A stretch of 64,000 nt of DNA from Rhizopus arrhizus. Taxonomy: Eukaryota > Mucoromycota > Mucoromycetes > Mucorales > Rhizopodaceae. A program made the position numbers and the translations under genes. Under the pieces are notes generated by a model, which had not been told where the DNA came from, made no database searches, and saw only the letters and a list, made by a program, of their open reading frames with translations. Below are positions 13,810 to 26,608 of this stretch, one piece after another (within the stretch, counting starts at the first letter, position 1; every line of letters begins with the position of its first letter). The DNA is taken from positions 116,403-180,402 of the forward strand of contig JAKZZE010000041.1 of the NCBI GenBank assembly GCA_024220505.1, in the 5' to 3' direction.

Positions 13810-16111
13810 GTCAAATGAGATGCTTTTGTATAAGTGAGGAAAAATGAGCGATCAATATTCAGAAAGAAAAAGAGAAAAAAATTACAAAAATGCGCGACCA
13901 TAAAACCCCCCTTTGCAAAATCAATTCTGACTTTAAATATTTTACCTTATTTGATTTGATAATAGTTGATTTTCCGACGGTAGTTTAGTGTTTTATTCCC
14001 CTCATTAGCCAATCATATAGAAGAAAACAGAGCCCGAAAATGGTTCCTTTTGCACACTCAAAATTATTAAGACGCTTGTTAAGTTTCTGTATACTTTTCA
14101 AACATCAGTTGAGTATTGTAAGAACTTGAAAAATGATATGACCTCATAAAGAGCATTATATTCAATGTATGGTTCATGATAGACTTTTAATTGAATTTTC
14201 TTTTCATGTTAGCATATGAAAGCCTATTGTTTATTTATTTTGGTTAAAATTTTGATGTAGGAGGAAACCCTACAAATACAAAAAATTCAAGTCCAGATAT
14301 TGCGCTGCATTATTTTTGTGTGCAAAGAGGATATTCGTTTAAAAGATAACATTCGGAACAATCGAGTTAAAGAAATAATTAACCCAATATTCTGGTAAAT
14401 ATTTCCATGTGTCAGTCATGTTGTTCTGCGTCTTATTCGTCGGGCTCACAACACTATTAAATGTTAAACGCGTATCCTGAACTGAAGCTACTTTTGTTTA
14501 ATAAACTTCTTGAATATTCCTCCTTGTATATATGCTAAAAGCTAATGTGCTGAAGTATGCTTGAGATATAAAAGTAACTAAACAGCTTTAGTTTTGAATA
14601 CAGACCAAGTAAGCAGAAGTTTTTTTTTGTCTACTTTCTGCTTTAAATGATATACACAAATACGCACTTTAATATAAAAAAGTGTTTGTGCTTTTCTTTG
14701 TTCAGTTTGAATGTCAAGTTACACTTTATAAATGTTTTTGTGCTTTAAAAATGGAGGAATGATATCATCTTGGGTAACAATGCTCTACAATGAGGGGTCA
14801 AACGTAACATCTGGAGAAGTTAAAATGTTATTCCGATCATTTAAATAATAGTTTTGTATAACAAACAATAGCTTAATTTCTTTTGAACTGACAAGTGGTT
14901 TATGGCTCGTAAATACCAATAACCTGTTCATGTACGCCCATAACTTTATAGCAATTTTTTTTTTCCCTTTGTTATCATTAAAAGAAAAGAGAAAAGAAAA
15001 GCTTTTATTTGAATATTTTCTGCTTTATCCCTTAATCCTATTGATTGCAAGTAAAATAAATAAAAAATAGAATATGAATGTTTTTCGGGTTATCACAAGT
15101 ACGATCTTATTGATATATGCTAGAATAACGAAATAATATAGTATTGTAATGATCAGTTTCAATGTAATTACCCTTATTTGACTATTAATAATCACCATTT
15201 TTATCAGACTGCTGAACTTATAATCCTTATCGGCTTCACCTGCAATCATATGTCACTTAAAGCGTATTTGTCCTGTCATTAAATTATATTATTCCTATTT
15301 CTTTAATAATTTGTCTCTATTTTGTATCTTCTCAATAAATAAAGTCCTAGAATATGCTTACAAAATCGCAAATGATAATTGAATCTTGCATTCCTTAATA
15401 CGTAAGTAAAAAGCAGTAAAGCGCTTGATTTGAACGATAAAAGCTAGTATGTATCACCTCCGCTTTTAGAGGAATTTTGATTTGTGTATCCTTAATACAT
15501 ATACATTTCTCTTTCTCTCCTTTATCCATGTAAAGAATAGTACAGTGAAATATTTTAATAGCTTGAGCTCATTTACCTTCCAGCTATACTTTTTTATGGT
15601 TAAAAAGCACAACTTGCAAGTTATATGATTAGGTCCCTTGTTTTTTGTTTTTTCTTGTCTGAGTATAAAACTATCTACTGTCAAAGAAAAAAAAAGAAAA
15701 AAAAAAAAACGGATCCTTTTGTTTTACATTTTTTTTTTTTTTTTTTTCACTTTAAAGACATCGGAGGTCAATCATAAAAAACCTATAACATAATTTTAAA
15801 CTATTACTCGAGCTTAATTTAATAATGATAAGAAAATACCTTTTGTTTGTGGATAATGACAGTTAAGTGATCTTTTTAATTACTTTTATAGTAATTTCTG
15901 AATAGTAACGGGAAAATAATTTTGCCCAATCAGCAGCAAAATAAAAACTCAGTTTCTCAGTTAATAAATCTAGGTTGGTACAAAACTTTTCTCTTGTAAC
16001 CAATTTTTTTTTTTTTTCTTTATTATTGTATGATAAATTAGAAAAATAATATTTATTACTTTAGTATTTTTTTCTTTATTTTTTTTATTATAAAAATTAC
16101 GACAATATCAA
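13810..16111. other. Intergenic region between TRA1 and the kinase gene
   Basis: This is 2.3 kb of AT-rich DNA between two divergently transcribed genes, so it should hold both promoters. It contains poly-A and poly-T tracts (near 15,687-15,747 and 16,005-16,018). I see no convincing open frame, tRNA or repeat copy shared with the transposon cluster. Confidence 0.5.
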
Positions 16112-18175
16112 ATGGGCAATATATGTTGTCATCCAGATACTTTAGATTTTGATGGCGAAGGTAACCATAACAACTAAGTTATATTATTATCAGCAACTAA
16201 CATAGAGTGAGAACAGTCAACTTATCACACTTTACATTATTAAGATCAGTTGGTAAAGGAGCATTTGGAAAAGTTAGAGTTGTTCAACATAAAAATACCA
16301 AACAATTATATGCCTTAAAATATATAAACAAAAACAAATGTATACAAATGAAAGCAGTAGAAAACATTATATCAGAAAGAAAAATATTAGAACAAATTGA
16401 ATGTAATTTAATTGTAAATATGAGATATGCATTTCAAGATGATGAAAATTTATTCATGATTTTGGATTTAATGCTGGGTGGTGATTTAAGGTTTCACCTG
16501 GATCGGTTGGGTGTCATGCCCGAAGAATATGTACGATTTTATGCTGCTGAAATTGCTCTTGGTTTAAATTATTTACACTCACTTAATATTATCCATCGGT
16601 ACTTATTTATATCTAATCTATCTATGAGTATACTAAAAATGACTATAGAGACTTAAAACCTGACAATATTTTATTGGATGAAAGAGGACATGCTCATCTA
16701 ACAGACTTTAATATCGCAACAACAATTCTAGGCTCAAAACCATTAACTTCAGTCGCTGGAAGTTTTGCTTACATTGCACCAGAAATATTATTAAAAAGAG
16801 GCTACCTTACCTCAGTTGATTGGTGGTCGATGGGTGTAGTCTGTTATGAATTACTCTTTGGCAAGGTAAACTATTTATAATAATGATCATTCATTACTAA
16901 TTGTTCAATATGTAGAGACCATTCCGGGGCAAATCAAACGACGCCTTACAACAATCTATTCTTCACGATAAACTTGCGTTTCCTAGTCAACATAAAGTAT
17001 CGGCCCAAGCCATTGATTTTATTAAATCTCTGTTAACAAGAGACGTGAATGCTCGTATCGGAGTTGGTAAACAAGGTTTCAGTCGATTGACCTCCCATCC
17101 TTGGTTTACTGGATTGGACTGGGAAAAACTAAGTCTCAAAGAGATTGATCCTCCATTTATACCTGATGTAATTATATTCATTTATAACCAATTTTACCTT
17201 TTCTCTTACAACGTATAATAGAATAAGAAGGCCAACTTTGATCCAACGCATGAACTAGAAGAAATACTCTTAGAAGATAATCCGCTCAAAGTGAGGAAAA
17301 AGAATACAAAACGTGGTGTGGGTACAACTTACTCTGAAAATACGGGTCATGGAATTTCAGGAATAGATCAAACAGAACAAAACCCAGAACAACAGATGAT
17401 GGAAGATAAATTCTTGACCTACGATTACAGTCGACCTGAAGACAATGAAAGAAGACGAAAGCAGGCTGAACAAAGACACTGGGCACAAAAGATGAACAAG
17501 ACCACGAGACACTCAAATCGAAAGGCAGGTGGGACCTACAAGACCAGTGTATTGGACTATCTAAACCAAAAACCGGCGACACCTTTGACAGCCGCTGATA
17601 TTTTGAAATTAGAAGAGTTAGCCAGATCAGCCAGGGCTAATGCTGGTAAAGATCAATCAAACGAATGGCGGCCTCCCTCAGGGTTACTGAGTCATGGGCA
17701 TATGGTGGACGGTCTTCCTGTGGATGCAGTCAAGGCTCGAGATAATTATATATTACAACATGGTGGTAACCCTCCGCCGAGTAGACCACCACCATTGACT
17801 GATAATAGGTATGATAGAAATAAAACATCAGAACATGTTGATTCAAGCTATCAAGAAGTTAGAGCACCTAGCTCCTCAGAAGATAGTTATTCGATGACCC
17901 CTTCTCCAGATAATTCTGAATATCATCTCATGGCTTCTGCGGCTATAGCAAGAACGGAAAACAATCAACGAAAACAATCTGCTTCATCTACTGTCAGTTC
18001 TCACACATTTCATGAACCTAATCGATCTAATAATACTAGCTTTACTATTCATTCAAATAATCGTCAACAACGTATGCCAAGTATACCTCGTTTAACCGAT
18101 CCCCCTCTTCCCCCTCCTACTAATTTACCTCCACCTATTCCATATGATTTGCCTCCAATACCAAAAGACTTTTAA
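16112..18175 (+). CDS. AGC-type Ser/Thr kinase, STK32/YANK family, acylated N-terminus
   Basis: Five exons (16112-16160, 16208-16598, 16649-16865, 16916-17167, 17222-18175) give 620 residues. The protein starts MGNICC, a pattern for N-myristoylation at Gly2 with adjacent palmitoylatable cysteines, as in animal STK32 kinases, so it likely sits on membranes. The kinase domain follows: glycine loop VGKGAFGKV, the ALKYIN lysine, GGDLRFHL hinge, HRDLKPDN catalytic loop (codon for R split by an intron) and DFN in place of DFG, which is the STK32 family form. The post-kinase segment DPTHELEEILLEDNPL matches the YANK C-terminal motif. Beyond it lies a long, polar, low-complexity tail of about 270 residues ending in a proline-rich stretch (DPPLPPPTNLPPPIP) that could bind SH3 or WW domains. 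Substrates are unknown. The assignment rests on the kinase core and the C-terminal motif. Confidence 0.9.
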
Positions 18176-18270
18176 TAAATGTGGATTACTATTTATAGTA
18201 ACTTGTTTTTATTGCACACGCATATAATAAAAAAAAAACATTAAACAAAAAGGCTCTCTTCTTCTTCAAC

Positions 18271-19346
18271 ATGTCTCCACCAGAAGTGAAAACAGCAAAA
18301 CAACTAGGTACCCTTATGCATAGTCATGGTATTGAGGTCTACCATAAACATAACCTATCTGTTGATCATGACGCTGGATTTAATTTACAAAAGTGGGCCT
18401 GGGTCGAACAAAAGGATTCACCAGAGATCTTTATGAAAGTAAGGGTGATTGATGATGATGATGATGACACTAGCGTTTTAGTTGAATACGAAGATGGGTC
18501 TAATGTAAGTAAATGATTTATCTTAACGTACACATAGCCAATTAATATTTAATATAGGAACAAGTATCAAAAGATAAAATTTATATGATGAATCCACCCA
18601 AGTTAGATCAAGTAGAAGATATGGCAGAGCTATTATATCTTCATGAACCAGCTGTTGTACACAATCTAACCCAAAGATACAAGCAAAACAACATATATGT
18701 AAGCATGTATAAAGCCACTATTGATTATTATGACTAATCATCCACCTAGACATATTCTGGTCTTTTCTTGGTGGCCGTGAACCCCTATCGTAATTTACCT
18801 ATTTATTCATCTGAAATCATTCGACATTATAGAAAGAAGAGACGAGGCGAAGCACCACCCCATATATATGCTATAGCAGACCATGCATTCTATGATATGC
18901 TTCATGACAAAGAAAATCAATCTATTTTAATCACGCAAGTATTTATAAAACGACTGTGTCCATTATATGCTAATAGGCGCATTTAGTGGAGAATCAGGAG
19001 CAGGAAAGACTGAGAATACCAAAATTGTCATTCAATACTTGGCTTCGATTGCTGGAAGCCATGGTTTTGGTACAGACGTTGCATCCAAATTGGAAGTTCA
19101 AATCTTACAGGCCAATCCCATCCTGGAATCCTTTGGCAATGCACAAACCATAAGAAACAACAATTCTTCAAGGTTTGGCAAATTTATTCGTATTGCTTTT
19201 AATAGAAATGGTAATATCCGAGGTGCATTCATTGATTGGTATCTGTTGGAGACCTCTCGAGTTCATACACAGGCATTGGAAGAAAGAAGCTATCATATAT
19301 TTTATCAACTTTTGAATGCAAATTCAGATATGAAAGGTAATACTAC

Positions 19347-19382
<36 letters not shown>

Positions 19383-22030
19383 AATTACTGCTGTTATACA
19401 GCTGCACTATACATCGATCAGAAATGTCCCGCAGATTTCAACTACATAAAAAGCTCAAATCACACCATTCAAGGTGTGGATGATGCAGCAGAATACAATA
19501 AACTCGTACAGTCCATGGACATCATGGGTATTTCTGTAGAAGAAAGATTCGACTTTTTCCGTATTGTGGTCGCCATCCTTTACTTGGGTAATATTGCTGT
19601 CAATAATCATTTTGGAAGAGTCGAAATCGCAAATCATGAGCTGGCTTGTGAACTGTTGGGTGTTTCGCCTGTGCTGTTCAAGAAACATCTACTGGAGCCT
19701 CAGATCAGGGCAGGCAACGAATGGGTCAGTCAGAGTAAGTCACCAAGCCAAGTCAAGGATCATTTAGATGCCCTCGCCAAAGTGCTGTACGAAAGAAACT
19801 TTAGTCATCTCGTCACCCGTGTGAATACGGCGATTGATGGTCCTCAGTCTTTGGAAGGCATGGCTGAAGGTGAAAGATTTATTGGCGTATTGGATATTGC
19901 AGGGTTTGAGATATTCAAGGTAAAGCATTCAATAATAGCCTTTATGTTTTCTTTAACACTGTTTATGAAAAAGATCAATAGCTTTGAGCAATTATGTATC
20001 AATTATACAAATGAAAAATTACAGGACTTTTTTAATCAAAACATGTTTGTGCTCGAAGAAAAGGAATATAAGCGAGAAGGCATTCATTGCGATGACTCAT
20101 TTGATTACCGTAACGATTTGCAGCCTACTATCGATTTAATTGAAAGTGTTAAAAATGTAAAAAAAAAAAAAAAAAAAAAATAGTTTTATATGATTTTCTA
20201 AACAACTTTTTATAGCCAATTGGTGTCTTGTCTTGCCTTGAAGATGAATGTGTTACACAAGGAACTGATGAACGTTTATTAGCCAAGATCATTGAACAAA
20301 ACCTACACAACTCACGCTTCAAACGAGACATGTACAACGAAGGCTTTTCCATCAAACATTATGCAGGTGAGGTCAAGTACTCTACGTCCGGCTGGATTGA
20401 TCGAGGCAAGGACCCACTGAACGAACATATTGCAAGGCTCTTTGCAGAATCCACCTACCAACACACTGCCAATCTCTTCAAGGACTATGCTACTCAAACA
20501 GCAATGCCGATACGTGCAGCTGACGTCAAGCGATCCTTGTTTAGAACACGAAAGGGCGGAGGCAATTTCCACACGGTTGGATACAAGCATAAAATGCAAT
20601 TGGCCGGTTTGATGAACACCTTACAAAACACACATCCTCACTTTGTACGATGCATCTTGCCCAACGATCGTAAACGGCCTGGGGAGATTCAGCCCCAGCT
20701 GATACTTCATCAATTACGCTGCAATGGTGTTTTGGAAGGCATCCGTATCTGTCGTGTGGGGTACCCGAATCGTCTGACTTTTGAGCAATTTAGGGAACAG
20801 TACAAGTTGTTGAGCCCCGACCTAGTGACGAATGAACAAGATCATCGCAAGGCATGTGAACGCTTACTGGCCTCTGTCTCACATATGAAGCCCATCGAAG
20901 ACTATCAGCTGGGTAAGACCAAGGTGTTCTTTAAGGCTGGCGTGCTTGGTGAATTAGAAAAACAACGAGATGTCAAACTGTCCGAGATTGTGACCAAGAT
21001 CCAGGCCGCCTGTCTGGGTTTGATTGCTCGTCGTAAAGTCATTTTACGCCAATCTCAAGACCAATTGATTCGTACTATCCAAAGAAATGCTCGCATCTAT
21101 ATTAGCATGAAACAATCAAGGCTGTGGAAGGTCTACCATCGTCGAAAGGAGCTTCAGTATACCTTTGGTGCAGAGAATGCTATTCAGAAAAAAATTGAAG
21201 ATCTTGAACTGGTCCTCTCCGCCACTCAGGAACAGCTGCAGGAACTTTCCCTTGAAAACCAAGGTCAGCAAAGACAGATGGAGAAACAAGATTCTGAGCT
21301 GCAAGAACACCAAAGGGCCCTTGAACAGATGGAACAAGAAAAGACATTCTTGGTTACAAAAAACAAAGAACTCTCGGATCAGTTGGAGGCTACCCAGCAG
21401 GCGTTGACCAAATCTCAAGAGGAACTCACCACAGTCAAACAGTTTAGTGAAGAACAGGCAGTGATGATGTCCAAGATGCATAAAGATATCCAAGAAGAAA
21501 GCGATGAAAATGAGTCTTTGATGATACAGTGTGATGTGCTTTGCAAAGAGAATCAAGAATTACAAGAAAGAATACAGCTATTACAAGACGACCAAAGCGC
21601 TTCTCAGGCATTAAAAGAAGAACTCGATTACAAACAGCAGGAAAACGAACAGATACGTCAAGATCTAGAAGAGGTTGAGATCAAATATGAACAAGACATA
21701 TCTGCACTAGAAGAAACGATAAGCGTAAGAAAGTGTTGTAAAGAAAACGCTAGGACTTACACTTTCTTTTTAAAATAGACACAAAGAAAAGAATATGAAG
21801 CATTAAAGATGGAATATGATTTACTTCAAAAGGATATGCTTCAATATAAAGGAGAGATACACGACAAAATGAATGCCCAACTAAATACTTTGGAAGCTTC
21901 TTTGGCAAATGAAATAAATGAAAACAAGTCATATCAAAAAAGAAACGCACAATTAGAAAAGGACGTTGACATGTTGACAAAGCTTGTTCAGAATGAAGCT
22001 AAAGAATCAAGAGCTCGAGCTGAAAGGTAA
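18271..22030 (+). CDS. Class II myosin heavy chain with short coiled-coil tail
   Basis: This is an actin-based motor heavy chain. Exons are 18271-18504, 18558-18698, 18750-18934, 18987-19336, 19402-19919, 19974-20156, 20216-21724 and 21779-22030, about 1,123 residues. Visible parts are an N-terminal SH3-like fold (KWAWVEQKD), the P-loop GESGAGKT, switch [10 protein letters not shown], switch [11 protein letters not shown], the [10 protein letters not shown] actin/relay region, and the converter [12 protein letters not shown]-like helices ([14 protein letters not shown]) and heptad coiled coil from about 21,180 onward follow. The tail is only about 270 residues, against 700 or more in budding and fission yeast myosin II, so filament assembly would differ. 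The end is uncertain: TAA at 22028-22030 overlaps a good donor, and a 47-bp intron would replace it with a stop at 22098-22100. The P-loop intron (18935-18986) starts GCAAGT, a GC-AG border. It is convergent with the HSF gene. Confidence 0.92.
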
Positions 22031-22155
22031 ATAACCATGAAAAAAAAAAAAAAGTAAAACAGGAATTCTTAGCAGCTTTATGTTAGGCTTGAAAGCATGA
22101 TCCTATCTTTGTTATCTAACTCTTTATAAATTATTTTACTGTACATAATAATAAA

Positions 22156-23808
22156 TCACTCTTTATTTATCGATGCATCAGCAACTGGACTTGATTGTCC
22201 GGTAGATGCTTTAGAAAGAATGTCTGTATTGGTGCTATCTGTACTTACTTCAGCTCCTAAATAAAAAAATGAATAAATAAAAGCAAACATCAACATCAAG
22301 CGACTTTACCATACGTGTTTAAAAATTCATCCATGTCCAACAAATCATTTGCCATGTTTGGATCAGAGCCATTTTGATCTTTTCCTGAATCAAACCCAAG
22401 GTGTTGTGCGAGCGCCTGAAGACTTAAACCTAAATCATCAATATCTTGGTTAAGAGCATCTGCTTGATCTGATACGTTTGCAATATTGTTCGTGATTTGG
22501 TTGAGTGAAGGGGGTGTGACATTTAATGAAGTGACAGATGGCATTAATGAATTGGAGAGTGGTGGCGGTGTTCCATAGGAGGATTCATTTGTAAGCTGAG
22601 AAAGTAAGTCGGGATTTGCTTGGGCTAAGGATATCAAATGTTGAAGATTTTGCAACTGTGGCATGTTTGACAAATCAATTATAGGCGCCAAATTGGTTGT
22701 ATCTGATAAATGAACCATGAGCCTATTTTATTCATGCGTATTCCATGATTTTATTTACCTATTTTTGATTTGTTGTTTAGTGAAATAGCATCTTGCAAGT
22801 CATTAGCGGGAGCATTGTTTAATACAGAAGTATTGATATCAGTCGTCAAATCATTTTGGTGATTTACATAATCATCAATATTAAACGATGGTTCTGTTCT
22901 CTGCTGCTTCATCGGTCTTTCATCATCGCTATCTTCACTTGTCACAATAGCATTCTCACCCAAATGATTCGTCTCTTGATCAAGATCGTTGTTACCCGGA
23001 CCCAGTAAGAATCTTCTCTTTCTTGGTATGACACCTCTCTTTTCATTGTTACCATTGCTCGAAAAGACGGATGCCAAAAATCGAAGTATTTTATCAATCG
23101 TTTCCTGGTGTCGAAGGTGTCTCTCTCTTGCCTGTACTGTCTCTTGCCAAAGAATCTGGTTATCGCGTTGAATGGTTTGAAGTTGAGTAGAGATATTCAT
23201 CTGATGTCGCTTAATTGATTTTATTTCGTCTAGAATATGTTGTAAATCAACGTTGGAAATCTCTTTTTCGTCAGCACTTACACCCTTTTTCCTCGTCACT
23301 AGCACTAATAAGTCAGGTTTACTTCGTTGAAAGTTTGGATTGCTGAATTCCCAACGCTCGGATTCGCTATCGGTTTCTAGTACGCCTTGCTGCAGGTGAG
23401 GCACTTTGTGAAAACCATACATATTTAACTGGCGAACAAAGGACGAAAATTTATTGTGTTTAAAGAATCGAGGCAAAACTTTACGTGCAAAATCCTCCTG
23501 TTGATTTACAAAAAAAGATTTACCATCCTCTGCCCAGCAAATAAGATCATTGGTGGATGGATCATTCACCATGCTTTCAGACATGTATGATTAAACAATG
23601 GCATTTTTTTTATTGTTATTATTAATTCCTCTTATTTTTACCTGTAAAGTTTGTTGAGAAAAGCAGGCACACTCTTTTGAGTAGGCGGTGTTGTTGTTCG
23701 GATGTTAGCTGCAGCACTAGGGGACAGTGTGGTGGGCACAATGCTCTTGAATAGTTTGTGTGGTGACAATATATCGTCTTCTTGTTTAACATTTGGCATT
23801 TTGCTCAT
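22156..23808 (-). CDS. Heat-shock transcription factor (HSF family)
   Basis: Four exons (23642-23808, 22759-23573, 22310-22702, 22156-22256) give 491 residues with all phases consistent. The HSF DNA-binding domain begins near residue 48 (VPAFLNKLY). It continues through DPSTNDLICW, the recognition helix HNKFSSFVRQLNMYGFHKV and RWEFSNPNFQR. An intron splits the domain just after the first helix. A hydrophobic-heptad stretch (about residues 185-255, LQHILDEIKSIKRHQ onward) is the HR-A/B trimerisation coiled coil. The acidic/Asn-rich C-terminal half with short hydrophobic patches is probably the activation region. It should bind nGAAn repeats as a trimer and drive heat-shock genes. ATG at 23808 is chosen because only poly-A-derived codons lie upstream. 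Mucorales carry several HSF paralogs, and I cannot say which one this is. Confidence 0.93.
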
Positions 23809-25339
23809 TTTGTTGAGAAGTGAAAAAAAAAAAAAAAAAAAAAAAAGCAAAAGCTTTTTTCAAACAAAAAGCACCCCCCACTTCAATTGTTACTCCGCAA
23901 ACATCCCTTTTTCTAATTTGTTCTATGCTTGTAATACAAGGTTTTTATCTCAATGATTGTAAGGCTAGGGCATTTGATCAAGTATACACTTTAAATTTGT
24001 CCAGAATGAAATTCCAATGTGACTAAAAAAAGAATTATAGCTTTTATAAACCGTAAATATTTTTTCCATTATTTTTTCTATTAATTTCATCCTTTTTTTT
24101 TTAATTCGTGTTTGTCACATTTTAATTGAAATGGAAAATACTTTTCGAAACCAAAACAAAAGATATTAAGCTCAGATAAAAAAGAATGTTTATTAAAAGA
24201 ATGTAAGCCAAGGTTCTCCAGAGCCACACGTTTACAAAACTCACGGTCCGACTTTCATGTCACTTTATGCTTCTAATCTACATTGCCTATCCAAGTGCAA
24301 ATAACTATGGAGAAATAAAGTGGTATAAACCACATCATCAACAGCCTTTGCTTACCTTTTTTTTTTTCTCCTTTTCTTGTAGTCATTTCCACCTATCATT
24401 AGTACGAAAAGTAAATCGTACTCATTTCTCATACCATCCATGATTTACATACATGTCAGCTTGTAGAATAGCATATATGCACACACGCGATGCTGTGATC
24501 AAACAAGACAGTTTTATAATCTATAGAAAACAGATTATCACAATCATACGTTTATTCTACTCTTTTTCTTATGCACCATTTTATTATTAAAAAATGAGCA
24601 TTTTCCTATTTCCTTTTTTTTTTTTATTTTTTTATTTTTTTTTTTTTTGTTTGTAAACTATTGTGGCCATATCAATACAAGATTAATTAAATTTATGTCT
24701 CTATAAAAATAGATTGTAAAAAAGAAGAGAGCTTGCACCATGTTACTGATCTATACCATTTTGGAATATCTTAGAATTGAGATAAGTGAAGGTTTTTTAG
24801 CGAATGCTTTGTATGGTATTATTGCTTGATACTGCAAGTCATCAGATTGTGGGACAAAACATCGTAGGGCGTTTAGATTAGGTTTTCTAGATCCTTACTT
24901 TATTGTGACTTCATATCCGTTCATGATCGCCTGATGAACCATCCAAATGAATTCGTTTAGAGTGAAAGAATGATGAATCCTACACGATCCTACTATCGAA
25001 TAATGAGATGGTGCCCAAGATTGAAAGAATAGTAAAGGGTTTGAGATAAAAGGATCAAAAGAACTTTAAAAGAACTAGAAAACTTAAAAAAATCGACTGA
25101 AAGATTTAGTTGGCCTAGTAAAGTAAGGTTCAAATAATAATAATAAAAGAGGAGTTAATAATTGCTTTAGAAACACTTTTAGCTATTTAAAACTCTTTTT
25201 TAATGAACCACCTACATGACATGAACGATCATTCTACAAAAGGCTTAATCTATTTTTATTCTATCTTGTACTGTTTATTAAATATGATATCTTGTTGAAC
25301 ACTGCGAGAAAAGAAAAAGGAAGAATTGTTGGGGAGAAA
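23809..25339. other. Intergenic AT-rich region upstream of HSF
   Basis: This 1.5-kb stretch starts with a run of about 24 adenines at 23,823-23,846, directly before the HSF start codon on the opposite strand. It holds several T-rich tracts (24,356-24,368; 24,616-24,648). It should contain the HSF promoter and the 3' end of the methyltransferase gene. No supported gene or RNA was seen. Confidence 0.4.
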
Positions 25340-26608
25340 TTAGTTTTCAGTAAACAATTTTTGTGCAGCAACGGCATAATTCCGAGAGAAGCCGCATTTG
25401 GTTTTCATGCAATTTTTTACTTTTTCTAAATATTCATCTTGTGCCTTCTTGGTATAAAGTCCCAAGACGGGTCCAGCTACTGTCATTGTACTATTAAATA
25501 GCTCCAACATACACCAAGCTACTTTCTTTGCTACATTTGTACCAGCAGCTAGTATTCTATTAAGTATATCCCTTTCTTTCATCCTTTTTCACTTCCTTAC
25601 TCGTGTCATATCTTCGAAATTCAGTTTGAATAACCTTGGCCTTCCCATTTTCTATCACCAACCTTTCCAATTCTTTTCCTGCTCGATAATTTTGATTTCT
25701 GGCTTGAAAAACATTGTTCACTTTATTAAAATGTACAAGTCAGAGATGCATTGATATGATTTACGCTTTTTACCTGCTACCATCATCTCATGGAATTCAT
25801 TTCCTCCTTCTTCTGGGACCTAATTTAATCAAGAGTAAGAATAACAAGTTTCTTTTGGTCATGGGTCTATTCTACTTCTTGCCATTGCATCCCAATCCAA
25901 TAGCTGTATGAATCCCCCCGGTTTCGTAACCCGCAGTGCTTCCTCGATAGCCTCTGGCCATTGATCAATTTTTAAAGCGGCTATAAAGAGCCGCATTTGT
26001 ACGAAATCAAAAGTGTTGTCTTTATAAGGCAGCATTTCAAGAATATTTCCAAATTTGAATGTGAATTGCTTCAACATGATACTCTTGTTGATAACATTTA
26101 CTATATCACAACCATCATATTGACAATTCGGATATTCGCTAATCATATCCTATTTTGAACGGTAAAGGTATACTCTATTATAAAGTGCCTATAAAACCTA
26201 AGCTTTTTATTTTATTTTTACCATAATCCATGCACCTGATCCACAACCAATGTCTAATATTGAAATACCTCGATCGAAATCAAGAGCTTCTGTAATACTA
26301 GATAATACATTTCTAAAAATAAAAAAAAATAAAAAAAAATAAAAAGAAAGAGAGAAAATGAAAAAAGAGGACACTATGAACAGAAGAAAGGGTACCCTCC
26401 AAATATCTCTTTAATAACAAAATGTTGCTAGAGTACAAGTAAATATTGGATTATCATTAAAGTACAAAAAGCTTACCCCTGTTTGTCTTAATTGCTCATC
26501 TTCATCCTTTGGTAGCCAATAAGATAATGTTTCAATTTGATGAAATTCTCTTGCTTGCTCTTGTTTCTTTTTTTCAGTTTTTTTGGTTGTAAACTTGAAG
26601 AAAGGCAT
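25340..26608 (-). CDS. Class I SAM-dependent methyltransferase
   Basis: This is a small-molecule or protein methyltransferase of the Rossmann-fold type common in fungi. Six or seven exons can be joined from ATG 26608. An N-terminal helical segment (SYWLPKDEDEQLRQTG) leads into the SAM-binding motif I, ILDIGCGSGAWIM (26,230s). The acidic motif II region (QYDGCDIVN), motif post-I (NILEMLPYKDNTFDFVQMR) and VTKPGGFIQLLDWD follow. Introns are short. The border after WDAM is ambiguous: it can be GT-AG with acceptor at the AAG after GTCCCAG, or GC-AG. The last intron (donor GTAAGG, acceptor CTAG, about 52 bp) restores the frame to the C-terminal helices ending at 25340. A more 5' coding exon is possible, because the frame is open above the ATG. 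The substrate cannot be inferred, and no biosynthetic cluster surrounds it. Confidence 0.8.

Noticed and set aside
24100..24160. Heat-shock elements upstream of the HSF gene
   Set aside because: Several GAA/TTC triplets exist but none has the required two-base spacing in three or more units.
25562..25625. Apparent frameshift in the last part of the methyltransferase
   Set aside because: A canonical GTAAGG...CTAG intron of about 52 bp restores the frame.
25859..25920. Third GC-AG intron in the methyltransferase gene
   Set aside because: A GT-AG alternative with good phase exists, so the GC border is not needed.
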